Positions 9,673-16,844 of a DNA stretch of 42,671 bases are shown one piece after another. The DNA is from Nocardioidaceae bacterium. Lineage in GTDB: Bacteria > Actinomycetota > Actinomycetes > Propionibacteriales > Nocardioidaceae. The notes under the pieces are model-generated. The model was not told the origin of the DNA and did no database searches. It saw only the letters and a list, made by a program, of their open reading frames with translations. The stretch covers positions 477,702-520,372 of the forward strand of contig JAUJOD010000002.1 in the NCBI GenBank assembly GCA_030447865.1, written 5' to 3'. Every line of letters starts with the position of its first letter. Position 1 is the stretch's first letter. The translations under genes and the position numbers were made by a program.

Positions 9673-9684
9673 TACCGATCGGTA
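9673..9684. promoter_or_regulatory. 12-bp perfect palindrome upstream of ctaC (possible operator)
   Basis: TACCGATCGGTA is self-complementary. It lies about 65 bp upstream of the inferred ctaC start of transcription and 28 bp upstream of the -10 proposed for the small ORF at 9725. Palindromes of this shape are common operators for TetR-like or MarR-like repressors, but no regulator gene is adjacent. Confidence 0.35.
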
Positions 9685-9724
9685 CCTCTAGCGGGACTGG
9701 CGTTTCCCTCCTACCGTGAGCTGC

Positions 9725-9946
9725 GTGCGCGAGACGCGGGGGACAGGCAACCCTCTCGAGCAGCACGTCGACGGTGGGTCGATGCAGCAGCTGTACGCCG
9801 ATGCGCGGGCGACGGCGCGGAGCTATCTAGCTCCTCGGTCGCTGCAGCCGCCGAGGACTGATCGCCTCACTGCCGAGTCGCATTGGCACGCCATCTGCGC
9901 CGAACTGATCGCGGCGCATTCGCTGCCTCGGCCGTTTCCCGACTAG
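9725..9946 (+). CDS. Small hypothetical protein, 73 aa
   Basis: Not recognised. A hydrophilic protein with two likely helices (GGSMQQLYADARATARSYLAP and RLTAESHWHAICAELIAAH) and a proline-rich linker between them; no cysteine pairs, signal peptide or membrane segment. The start is inferred from TACCGT at 9712-9717, a TAnnnT hexamer 7 nt before GTG 9725, the same arrangement as many genes here; an earlier GTG at 9716 overlaps that hexamer. It is divergent from ctaC and convergent with the iron-sulfur carrier gene. It could be a chance open frame in GC-rich DNA. Confidence 0.4.
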   Translation: MRETRGTGNPLEQHVDGGSMQQLYADARATARSYLAPRSLQPPRTDRLTAESHWHAICAELIAAHSLPRPFPD

Positions 9947-9958
9947 GAGCCCGCGCGC

Positions 9959-10342
9959 TCAGTGGAACGAGTCGCCGCAGGCGCACGACCCGGTCGCCGT
10001 CGGGTTGTCGATGGTGAAGCCCTGCTTCTCGATCGTGTCGACGAAGTCGATCGTGGCCCCATGCAGGTACGGCGTGCTCATGCGGTCGACCACCACGGCG
10101 ACGCCGCCGAAGTCGCGCACCGTGTCGCCGTCGAGGTTGCGCTCGTCGAAGAACAGCTGGTAACGCAGACCCGAGCAGCCGCCGGGCTGCACGGAGATGC
10201 GCAGCTGAAGATCGTCACGACCTTCCTGGTCGAGCAGCGCCTTGACCTTCTGTGCGGCATTGTCGGTCAACAGAACCCCCTCGGCAGGCGGCGCTGTCTC
10301 GGCTGGCGAAGGCTGGGTCACCGTGCTGGCCTGGTCGGTCAT
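9959..10342 (-). CDS. erpA: Iron-sulfur cluster carrier of the HesB/IscA family (ErpA-like)
   Basis: An A-type carrier that inserts Fe-S clusters into apoproteins. In 127 residues, a disordered N-terminus (about 1-22) precedes the A-type fold with the three conserved cysteines: Cys56 in QPGGCSGLRY, and Cys120 and Cys122 in GSCACGDSFH at the C-terminus. The DRMSTPYLHGATIDFVD segment is also typical. ATG at 10342 is preferred to the in-frame ATG at 10372 because GGGAG lies about 9 nt upstream of it. An A-type carrier beside the oxidase genes is usual in actinomycetes; QcrA and the two-cluster LipA in this window are plausible clients. Confidence 0.92.
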   Translation of the reverse strand: MTDQASTVTQPSPAETAPPAEGVLLTDNAAQKVKALLDQEGRDDLQLRISVQPGGCSGLRYQLFFDERNLDGDTVRDFGGVAVVVDRMSTPYLHGATIDFVDTIEKQGFTIDNPTATGSCACGDSFH

Positions 10343-10456
10343 GTCGCTTGCTCCCAAGGATGTCTGTGTCATGCGCCCGGTGTCATCCGCAGCGGGCGCC
10401 TGCTTCTTTGACGGACAACAGCGGCGGTATCCGCTGCATTCCCATCGTGGCACACC

Positions 10457-11548
10457 TTACCGAGACCACGTCCGCGCGACGCGTTCCGCCAAGGCGCTGA
10501 GAGTGCCATGAGGGTCCGCAAATGCCGCTGCCTCCCCTACCAGGTCGACAACGGAGTACGCCGACTCGATTCCCAGCGTCCGCATCTCCCTCGAGCCGAC
10601 CAAGACCTGACCGGCCAGCGCGATACAAGGCCGGATCGCCTCGCCGGCGATCTGCGCAACGCCGTACGGCACCTTGCCCGACCGTGACGAGAAGTCGAAA
10701 GCGCCCTCGCCGGTGATCACCAGGTCGGCGTCGCTCACCAGCTTGGCCAGCCCGAGGGCCGCGGAGACGACCTGTACCCCACCCACCCGCTCGCCGCCCG
10801 CGAGCATGAGTGCGAAGCCGAGACCGCCGGCGGCACCGGCACCCTTGCGGTTGGCGACGCTGCGGTCGGTGAGCTGGGCCAGCCGCGTCAACTGGCCGTC
10901 GACCTCCTGCTTGCGCTCCTCCGGGATGCCCTTCTGCGGGCCGTAGACGTTGGTCGCGCCGCGCAGGCCGAGCAGCGGGTTGTCCACGTCGGTCGCGACC
11001 ACCAGCTCGACGCCGGCTAACCGCTGGTGCACCGGCTGCAGATCGACGCTGGACAGCTCCGCCAGCGCCGGTGGCCCACCAACGAGCGCTGCCTGCGGCT
11101 CGGTCGTCGCCCCGAGGGCGGCCAGGCAGCCGGCTCCTGCGTCGTTGGTGCCGCTCCCACCGAGGCCCACCACCACGCGGCGCGCGCCTTCCTCGACTGC
11201 GTCGCGGATCAGCTGGCCCACCCCGTACGTCGACGCCCGCTCGGGCTCCCGCCGCCTCGACAGGTGGAGGCCGCACGCCTGAGCCGCCTCGACGTACGCC
11301 GTCTGCCCGACCAGCAAAACGGTGGCTGGCACCGGGTCGCCGTACTGGTTCTGCACAGTCACCGCGAGCAGCTCCCCGCCGAGTGACGCGTGGAGCGTGT
11401 CGACGAATCCGGGTCCGCCGTCGGACATGGGCGCCAGTACCATGTGGTCGTGCGGCGCGCGCCGCCGCCATCCATCGGCCATCGCCTGCGCCGCCTCGAC
11501 CGCCGTCAGGGTCCCCCCGAAGGAGTCCGGAGCAAACAGCACGCGCAC
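10457..11548 (-). CDS. glxK: Glycerate kinase (GlxK/GarK family)
   Basis: Phosphorylates D-glycerate, feeding it into glycolysis. The 363 residues are the family's usual length. Recognisable segments are the N-terminal VLFAPDSFGGTLTAVEAAQAMADGW, the SDGGPGFVDTLHASLGG motif, VVGLGGSGTNDAGAGCLAALGA, and the C-terminal glycine-rich GAAGGLGFAL and DLVITGEGAFDFSSRSGKVPYGVA. The GTG at 11548 is 6 nt downstream of CAGGAT (11555-11560, minus), suggesting a leaderless message. It is divergent from the GNAT gene with 49 bp between start codons. Which isomer of phosphoglycerate is made cannot be told from sequence. Confidence 0.93.
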   Translation of the reverse strand: MRVLFAPDSFGGTLTAVEAAQAMADGWRRRAPHDHMVLAPMSDGGPGFVDTLHASLGGELLAVTVQNQYGDPVPATVLLVGQTAYVEAAQACGLHLSRRREPERASTYGVGQLIRDAVEEGARRVVVGLGGSGTNDAGAGCLAALGATTEPQAALVGGPPALAELSSVDLQPVHQRLAGVELVVATDVDNPLLGLRGATNVYGPQKGIPEERKQEVDGQLTRLAQLTDRSVANRKGAGAAGGLGFALMLAGGERVGGVQVVSAALGLAKLVSDADLVITGEGAFDFSSRSGKVPYGVAQIAGEAIRPCIALAGQVLVGSREMRTLGIESAYSVVDLVGEAAAFADPHGTLSALAERVARTWSR

Positions 11549-11554
11549 TCCCCC

Positions 11555-11591
11555 ATCCTGCCGTCAGCTCGTCGCAGACTGCCCATAAGGT
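11555..11591. promoter_or_regulatory. Divergent leaderless promoter pair for glycerate kinase and GNAT genes
   Basis: CAGGAT (minus, 11555-11560) is 6 nt from the GTG at 11548, and TAAGGT (plus, 11586-11591) is 6 nt from the GTG at 11598. The two -10 elements are separated by 25 bp, so any -35 contacts of the two promoters must overlap. Confidence 0.5.
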
Positions 11592-11597
11592 GCTGGA

Positions 11598-12479
11598 GTG
11601 CTGATCCGTCCGATGACGCTCAACGACGTGTCCGCTGTCGAGCGGGTGACGGCGGAGGCCTTCTACGCGCTGGACGTAGCGACCCGGCCGGCTGACTGGC
11701 CGAAGCCGGAGCGACGGCCAGCCCACCGGACCGAGCCGTGGAAGGTGCGCCTGCGGCACCTGGTGAACCACGACGCCGACGGCTGCTGGGTCGCCGAAGA
11801 CGACGACGGCGAGGTCGTCGGCGCTGCGGCCGCGCTGCGGCGGGAAGGGCTTTGGGCGCTGTCGACGTACGCCGTGCGGCCGGGCTTGCAAGCCCGTGGG
11901 GTAGGTCGGCGGCTGCTCGACGCCGCGCTGGCTTACGGTCCCCCCGACTCGCCGGGCATCATCAGCTCGTCGCACGACCCGCGGGCCGTGCGCCGCTACC
12001 GGCTCGCCGGGTTCGACATCCATCCGGCCATGCTGATGTGGGGGACGGTACGGCGCTCAGCGATCCCGGCACTGCCCGACGTGCGCGAGGGTAGCGCTGA
12101 CGACATCGAGCTACTTGACGAGATCGACCGGGCCAGTCGAGGCCACGGCCACGGCGTAGATCATGAGGTGCTGGTGAGCCAGTGGCCGTTGCGGATCTAC
12201 GAGCGGGGCACCAGCCGGGCCTATGCCTACCTCTACCCCGCCGGCGGTCCGCACCTGCTGGCCGCGACCGATCCTGACAGCGCCAGCAGCGTCTTGTGGG
12301 CGGCGCTGGAGACCGCCCAGCCGGACAAGCCGGTCGACTTCCACAACGTCACTGGCGAGCAGTCCTGGGCTCTCGATGTCGCCCTAGCCGCGGGCATGGA
12401 GGTCCACAACCGCGGCTTCTTGGCGCTGCGCGCGATGCCGGTCCCCGCGCCGTACATCCCCTCCGGCCACTTCCTCTAG
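11598..12479 (+). CDS. GNAT-family N-acetyltransferase, tandem-domain type
   Basis: A 293-residue acetyl-CoA-dependent acyltransferase of unknown substrate. The N-terminal GNAT domain (about 1-150) begins LIRPMTLNDVSAVERVTAEAF and has the acetyl-CoA pyrophosphate loop in VRPGLQARGVGRRLLDAAL (Q/RxxGxG/A form), followed by HDPRAVRRYRLAGFDIHPAM. The C-terminal half (about 155-290) has a second, degenerate GNAT-like repeat without the loop. GTG 11598 is fixed by TAAGGT 6 nt upstream. No substrate is suggested by the neighbours. It converges on the GPP34 gene with a 39-bp gap. Confidence 0.85.
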   Translation: MLIRPMTLNDVSAVERVTAEAFYALDVATRPADWPKPERRPAHRTEPWKVRLRHLVNHDADGCWVAEDDDGEVVGAAAALRREGLWALSTYAVRPGLQARGVGRRLLDAALAYGPPDSPGIISSSHDPRAVRRYRLAGFDIHPAMLMWGTVRRSAIPALPDVREGSADDIELLDEIDRASRGHGHGVDHEVLVSQWPLRIYERGTSRAYAYLYPAGGPHLLAATDPDSASSVLWAALETAQPDKPVDFHNVTGEQSWALDVALAAGMEVHNRGFLALRAMPVPAPYIPSGHFL

Positions 12480-12518
12480 CGAGATCCCTGCACGAACTAG
12501 GTCCGGCAGGTGAGCACC

Positions 12519-13193
12519 TCAACCGCTGCCTCCGGCGGCCGCAGCACCGGCGGCAGTGCTGGCGGTGGCCGTCTCGACTGCCTTGCGCACGGCCGCTGCT
12601 GCCCAACTCTGCTCCTCGACGGCCTTAGCACGCCGTTTCAGTTCCCGCCTCTCGATGCCGTGGGCCTTCGGGTCGACGACCTTTGTGGCCTTGTCGATGG
12701 CGGACAACAAGGAGATGAGGCCGCCGATGTGTGGCTCAGCCTGGCGCGCGTGGCGAAGCGCGTCGGCGATGGCTGCGTGGACACGTTGCTCGTGCGCCTG
12801 GTCGGCGGCTGGCCAGGAGGTTCGCGGGAACAACCCCAAAATCTTGTCCCGTTCCCTGCGCAGGATTCCCCGCTCGGCGAGCCGCTCGTACAGCGAGTCA
12901 CGCAGGCCCTTCTGTATCTTGCCGAGGACGTCTTGCGGTTTCTTGCCCTCTCGATCACGGATCGTGGCCAGCGCCGCGTCCAAGACCGCGTCACCCGTCG
13001 GGCTCGCGTCGGTGACAATCAGTCGGCCTGCCTTGACTCGGGCGTTGCGCTCAGCGACGTCGACCTTCCCGACCAGTGCCAGCTCGAGCAGGACGGCCCC
13101 GGCCAGCGCATGGGTTAGCTTGACCGAGTCGGCCTGCGGCCTGCCGGTCTCGTCGTCGGTGAGAAGCAGCAGCAGGTCTTCGGCAATCAGCAC
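12519..13193 (-). CDS. GPP34 (Golgi phosphoprotein 3-like) domain protein
   Basis: A 224-residue protein of the GPP34 family, peripheral membrane proteins which in eukaryotes bind phosphatidylinositol 4-phosphate and in actinomycetes are widespread but of uncertain function. The N-terminus LIAEDLLLLLTDDETGRP and the following TLALAGAVLLEL-like helix (THALAGAVLLELALVGKVDV) are the family hallmark; KPQDVLGKIQKGLRDSLYERLAERGILRRERDKILGLFPRTSW and the helical repeats to residue 200 complete the domain. The tail is alanine-glycine rich. Start GTG 13193 is supported by TACCAT at 13200-13205 (minus), 6 nt upstream. It is divergent from the transporter at 13282. Confidence 0.9.
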   Translation of the reverse strand: MLIAEDLLLLLTDDETGRPQADSVKLTHALAGAVLLELALVGKVDVAERNARVKAGRLIVTDASPTGDAVLDAALATIRDREGKKPQDVLGKIQKGLRDSLYERLAERGILRRERDKILGLFPRTSWPAADQAHEQRVHAAIADALRHARQAEPHIGGLISLLSAIDKATKVVDPKAHGIERRELKRRAKAVEEQSWAAAAVRKAVETATASTAAGAAAAGGSG

Positions 13194-13199
13194 GCCTCG

Positions 13200-13274
13200 A
13201 TGGTAAGGCGGGTGAGGACGCGCAAGTCGGGAGTCTCGGCTGCTCCTCCTCGGGGGACCGGCGGGTGACAGACT
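13200..13274. promoter_or_regulatory. Divergent leaderless promoters of the GPP34 and EamA genes
   Basis: TACCAT (minus, 13200-13205) lies 6 nt before GTG 13193. CAGACT (plus, 13269-13274) lies 7 nt before GTG 13282. Neither gene has a convincing Shine-Dalgarno site. Confidence 0.4.
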
Positions 13275-13281
13275 CCCGCGG

Positions 13282-14124
13282 GTGAGCGTCGTACTTGCAC
13301 TGGCGTCCGCCCTCGCGTACGGCGTGGCGGATTTCCTCGGAGGGTTGTTCTCGCGCCGCGCCAGCGCGTGGGCCATTGCGCTGCTGGCCCAAATTTCCAG
13401 CGTCGTGGCCATCGCAGCGGCCGCAACCAAGCTGGGCGGCTCGCCTACCGCCGCTGACCTCGGCTGGGGTGCTGCCTCGGGAGCTGGCAGTGGACTGGGC
13501 ACATACTTTCTCTACCGCGGACTCGGCGGTGCTCAGATGAACCTCGTCGCACCCCTGTCGGCCATCGGCGCGGCCACCGTGCCCGTGCTGGTCGGGATTG
13601 CGCTCGGTGAGCGACCAACGACGTTGGCTTGGATCGGCATCGGCCTCGCCCTCCCAGCGATCTGGCTCGTGTCCCGAGGGGGCAGTGCAGCAGCTGCAGT
13701 GGCTGGGCGCCCCGAGTCGGGTGTTCGCCAGGGCTTGCTCGCTGGTGCCGGGTTTGGCTTGCTGTTTGTCGCGCTGGGCCAGGTTCATCCGGCGGCCGGA
13801 CTATGGCCGCTGGCGGTCGGTCAGGGTGTAGCAACCCTCGTGCTCGCTGCTGGCGCGGCGTTGGCCAGAGCGTCGCTCAGGAACCTTCCGCGCCGCCTCG
13901 CGGCGGGAGCTTCCGCTGTGGGGTTGTGTTCCGCCGGTGCAACTGTGCTCTACCAGCTCGCCGTTCGCGGCGAGCTGGTCTCGGTCACGGCGGTTCTCGC
14001 CTCGCTCTACCCTGCCCTCACGGTCCTACTCGCGACCTGGCTCCTGCACGAGCGCATGAATCGCGTCCAAGCCGTCGGTCTCGCCTTGGCCGCGGGTGCG
14101 GTCGTCTTTGTCGCGCTCGGGTGA
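13282..14124 (+). CDS. EamA/DMT-superfamily transporter
   Basis: A 280-residue inner-membrane permease with ten predicted transmembrane helices arranged as two EamA repeats: residues about 1-135 (begins VVLALASALAYGVADFLGGLFSRR) and about 145-280 (begins RQGLLAGAGFGLLFVALGQ). The second repeat ends with the family-typical SLYPALTVLLATWLLHERMNRVQAVGLALAAGAVVFVALG, in which the Glu of LHERM and the preceding proline are conserved. Substrates of the family range from amino acids to nucleotide sugars; nothing here indicates which. GTG start at 13282. The next gene, a hydrolase on the same strand, follows after 96 bp. Confidence 0.9.
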   Translation: MSVVLALASALAYGVADFLGGLFSRRASAWAIALLAQISSVVAIAAAATKLGGSPTAADLGWGAASGAGSGLGTYFLYRGLGGAQMNLVAPLSAIGAATVPVLVGIALGERPTTLAWIGIGLALPAIWLVSRGGSAAAAVAGRPESGVRQGLLAGAGFGLLFVALGQVHPAAGLWPLAVGQGVATLVLAAGAALARASLRNLPRRLAAGASAVGLCSAGATVLYQLAVRGELVSVTAVLASLYPALTVLLATWLLHERMNRVQAVGLALAAGAVVFVALG

Positions 14125-14220
14125 TCGACGTACGCCGGAGGCGGCCAGAAGGAGCTTGCCTCCGTTGTCGACCCGTCCGGCCAACTTCTGGTAAGTGATC
14201 GCCGACGGCACACTGGGCTC

Positions 14221-14910
14221 GTGGCAGAGACAGTCGTCCGGCGGGTGGACTTCGGCTACTTCGTCCGGCCAGCCGAGGAGACGGGCACCGGGGCTCCGCG
14301 GGTCGAGCCGTGCTTCGGCTACCTCGTCGACCATGCCGACGCGCTCTTGCTGCTGGATACCGGGATGGGCAGCCATCCCGAGGTGGATGCTCACTACCGT
14401 CCGCGGCACACGTCTTTGGACGCGGCCCTTGGCGCCGCCGGTATCGGTAAGGGAGACGTCGACATGGTGGTCAACTGCCACCTGCACTTCGACCACTGCG
14501 GCGGCAACCCGCAGCTTTCCGGCGTGCCGATCTTCACTCAACGCGTCGAGCTTGCCAGCGCGAGAGGAACCGCTGACTACACGTTGCCCGAGCTCGTCTC
14601 GCCGGGCCTGCGGTACGAGGAGCTGGACGGCGAAGCCGAGGTGCTGCCCGGAGTGCTTGTGGTGCCGACCCCTGGGCACACCGCCGGGCACCAGTCGCTC
14701 GTCGTACGTCGCGGCGACGGCATGGTCGTGGTCGCGGGGCAGAGTCACGACACAGCGACCGCCTACAGCGCCGACGTTCTTGCGTGGCGTGCCCAGCGAG
14801 ACGGCCACGCGCCACCGCTGCCCTTGACTCCGGACTGGATCGACCGGCTCCAACAGCTAGACCCTTCTCGGGTCGTCTTCGCCCACGACAACGCGGTCTG
14901 GGAGCCCTGA
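14221..14910 (+). CDS. Metallo-beta-lactamase-fold hydrolase (AHL-lactonase-like)
   Basis: A 229-residue zinc hydrolase. The dinuclear metal site is visible: HLHFDH at 87-92 (His87, His89, Asp91, His92), His in PTPGHTAGHQS (about residue 156), Asp in VAGQSHDTATAY, and His in VVFAHDN near the C-terminus. The long N-terminal strand region with LLLDTGMGSHPEVDAHY and the motif order resemble N-acyl-homoserine-lactonase-type proteins, but a lactonase activity is not proven. GTG 14221 follows CACACT by 6 nt. It may be acquired or housekeeping; base composition is unremarkable. Confidence 0.87.
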   Translation: MAETVVRRVDFGYFVRPAEETGTGAPRVEPCFGYLVDHADALLLLDTGMGSHPEVDAHYRPRHTSLDAALGAAGIGKGDVDMVVNCHLHFDHCGGNPQLSGVPIFTQRVELASARGTADYTLPELVSPGLRYEELDGEAEVLPGVLVVPTPGHTAGHQSLVVRRGDGMVVVAGQSHDTATAYSADVLAWRAQRDGHAPPLPLTPDWIDRLQQLDPSRVVFAHDNAVWEP

Positions 14911-14932
14911 GGACGCGAGAACTGGTGATTCG

Positions 14933-15367
14933 TCATTCGCTCGAGGGAGCAGAGTGACTCCGGCTGAGTCGCCGCACAATCCATGAGCTGAACCAGAGGA
15001 TGAGCCCGGCAGAGGCCAAGAGAACGATCGGAACTCCCACGGCGACCCACATGGGTATCTGGTGCTTGCCCTCGCTGTTTGCCCTGCCCATAGCGAGCCC
15101 AGCGGCGGCAAACACAGCACTTATCGCCACGACCAGCGCGGAAGCTCGCTGACGCCGAAGGAAATCGCTGCCATCGACTCCGGGACGACTTCTCCCCAAC
15201 CGAAAGGCGATCAGCATCCGCCATATGAACAGCACGACGCATACAAGCCCGAAACCCACCGTCAACCAGATAGACACCGGGCGTAGCATGAGCGCCGCAA
15301 AAATGAAGACTCCGCCCGCAACCGACAGCGACGCGGGGTAACGCTCGATGAACCCGGGCCTACGCAC
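14933..15367 (-). CDS. Hypothetical membrane protein, four helices
   Basis: Not recognised. 144 residues with four hydrophobic segments: two near the N-terminus (SLSVAGGVFIFAALMLRPV and LTVGFGLVCVVLFIWRMLIAF), a basic cytoplasmic loop RLGRSRPGVDGSDFLRRQ, then SALVVAISAVFAAAGLAMGR and MWVAVGVPIVLLASAGLILWF, ending with a basic serine-rich tail. GTG 15367 is preferred over the TTG two codons earlier because TAGGTC lies 6 nt upstream, but this is weak. The adjoining gene on the same strand also encodes an unknown membrane protein. Confidence 0.65.
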   Translation of the reverse strand: MRRPGFIERYPASLSVAGGVFIFAALMLRPVSIWLTVGFGLVCVVLFIWRMLIAFRLGRSRPGVDGSDFLRRQRASALVVAISAVFAAAGLAMGRANSEGKHQIPMWVAVGVPIVLLASAGLILWFSSWIVRRLSRSHSAPSSE

Positions 15368-15509
15368 GCTCAAGACCTATCACAATGACAAGAGCGATTC
15401 CGTCCGTAAAAACTTCATCAAGGGACACCAGGCACGCCCGTACGTCGAGCCGCGATCCGGCCGGCGCCGCCTGAAAAGCATCAGCCGCTGCGCAACTCGC
15501 GGAACGCGC

Positions 15510-16043
15510 CTATCCCTCGGTCGATCCAAAAAGCGCGATGATCAGAAATGAGGTCAGCACCCATCCGACGAATCCGGTCAAAACGCGGACGGCCGTTGGT
15601 GGCCCCAGCACGGCGCCCACCAACCAACCGATAGGAGGCACCGCCAACAGGGCGACCATATAGATCTGGAGCCCGCGAAGTTCCGCGCGGGAGATCCGGC
15701 CGCTCGGACCGCCGTACACCTCTGGTCCGGGAGCGGGCCCATCAACCTCCAGGTCGGGCGCACCTTCGCGCGCGAACCGCAACCGAACGCGATCGTCGTC
15801 GTGTGTGTAGGTGGCGGTGCCGGGACCCTGGATGGGGCTTTCCGGGCCGATCGTCTTCGACGGGTCCCAGACGTTGGACTTGCTTCCTACCGTCAAGGTG
15901 TACGCACCGTTGGTGCGCAGACCTTCCATGACCACATGCACCATGGCACTACGTGCCTTCAACCAGGCAACCGCGAAGAGAATGGCGTAGAGGCCGCAGA
16001 CGACCGTCCCCACTGCTAGGGAAGCGAGCATGCTGTTGTCCAT
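15510..16043 (-). CDS. Hypothetical membrane protein with N- and C-terminal helices
   Basis: Not recognised. 177 residues: one N-terminal helix (LASLAVGTVVCGLYAILFAVAWL), a hydrophilic middle of about 90 residues likely rich in strands (TNGAYTLTVGSKSNVW, GTATYTHDDDRVRLRFAREG), and two C-terminal helices (IYMVALLAVPPIGWLVGAVLG and VLTGFVGWVLTSFLIIALFG). ATG 16043 has GGAGG about 5 nt upstream. It lies 59 bp after pspAB on the same strand, so read-through from the stress cluster is possible. Confidence 0.7.
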   Translation of the reverse strand: MDNSMLASLAVGTVVCGLYAILFAVAWLKARSAMVHVVMEGLRTNGAYTLTVGSKSNVWDPSKTIGPESPIQGPGTATYTHDDDRVRLRFAREGAPDLEVDGPAPGPEVYGGPSGRISRAELRGLQIYMVALLAVPPIGWLVGAVLGPPTAVRVLTGFVGWVLTSFLIIALFGSTEG

Positions 16044-16102
16044 GCGCCCTCCTGCGACTCCGACTCTGCATCAACCAGCTTGCATACGTACGGGTCTCCG
16101 CC

Positions 16103-16672
16103 TCACAGCCCGGGGGCGCCCCAGACCGCCATCCAGCGACCGAGTTCCGGCTCGATCGTCAGGTCGTCGCCGAGCACGCCTCTGATCTGCAGCTCGAGAG
16201 CGTTGTCGCGTTGCTTTTCACCCTTGGGCGCAAAGGGATAGAACGTGCCCTGCTTGTAGAGGTAGACAAGGCCCAACCGCCGCCCGGACTCGTCCTCGAA
16301 GGCGACCAACGAGCACAGCAGCGACGGCCCGAAGCCGGCGTTCTCCAGCGCGCTGTTGACCGCGTGGACTTCCGTGACGAGCTCCGAGAGCTCGTTGGGG
16401 TCGCGGCGGCAAACCAACCAGGTGAACCCGAAGTCGTCGGTCGACCGCTCCACCTTCGGTCCGGCGTCCGCGTCAAGCAGTGCCTGTACGTCGCTCTGCG
16501 TGGTGGCAAACGCGCCGCCCTCAGCGGCCCGGTAGCAGGCCGACGCCACACCGGTGGGTTTGAAACCGGCAGCGACCTCCAGCGTGATAGCCGCAGACGG
16601 CACGGCGAACAGGTTGTCGAGGTTGGCCTTCGGGGGGTCGCTGCGGCCGAAGACGTTCTTCAAGAAACCCAT
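16103..16672 (-). CDS. pspAB: PspA-associated protein PspAB
   Basis: A 189-residue cytoplasmic protein of the PspA-associated family B, found beside htpX and pspA in actinomycetes and thought to act with them in envelope stress. The N-terminus MGFLKNVFGRSDPPKANLDNLFAVPSAAITLEV is the family signature. The C-terminus includes FGPSLLCSLVAFED, RRLGLVYLYKQGTFYPFAP and ELGRWMAVWGAPGL. The open frame runs 36 codons upstream, into the stem-loop element, but ATG 16672 has AAGGA about 8 nt before it and gives the conserved start. It is separated from htpX by 172 bp, most of a third of which is the stem-loop. Confidence 0.88.
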   Translation of the reverse strand: MGFLKNVFGRSDPPKANLDNLFAVPSAAITLEVAAGFKPTGVASACYRAAEGGAFATTQSDVQALLDADAGPKVERSTDDFGFTWLVCRRDPNELSELVTEVHAVNSALENAGFGPSLLCSLVAFEDESGRRLGLVYLYKQGTFYPFAPKGEKQRDNALELQIRGVLGDDLTIEPELGRWMAVWGAPGL

Positions 16673-16727
16673 GCGGCGATCCTTGCACGCCTGGTGCAGC
16701 CGTCGTACGCGCTGCGCCCACTGACTT

Positions 16728-16784
16728 CGAGATGCGCGAGAATGCTGTAGCAAGGGGGCTCGGGCAGCATTCTCACGCATCTCG
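16728..16784. repeat. 57-bp dispersed stem-loop element, copy 2
   Basis: Arms 16728-16747 and 16765-16784 flank a 17-nt loop. Nineteen of 20 positions pair; the exception is C/A on the plus strand and G-U when read on the minus strand, the strand of the neighbouring genes. Relative to copy 1 the stem differs at paired positions on both sides, keeping the helix, and the loop keeps AGCAAG and GGCTC. It lies 61 nt after the htpX stop and 56 nt before pspAB. Confidence 0.85.
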
Positions 16785-16844
16785 CGGGGATCTCGACCTG
16801 CCCGGGCTGCCTCCGCGGTAGGCGCTTAGCCCCTAGTAGCCGCT

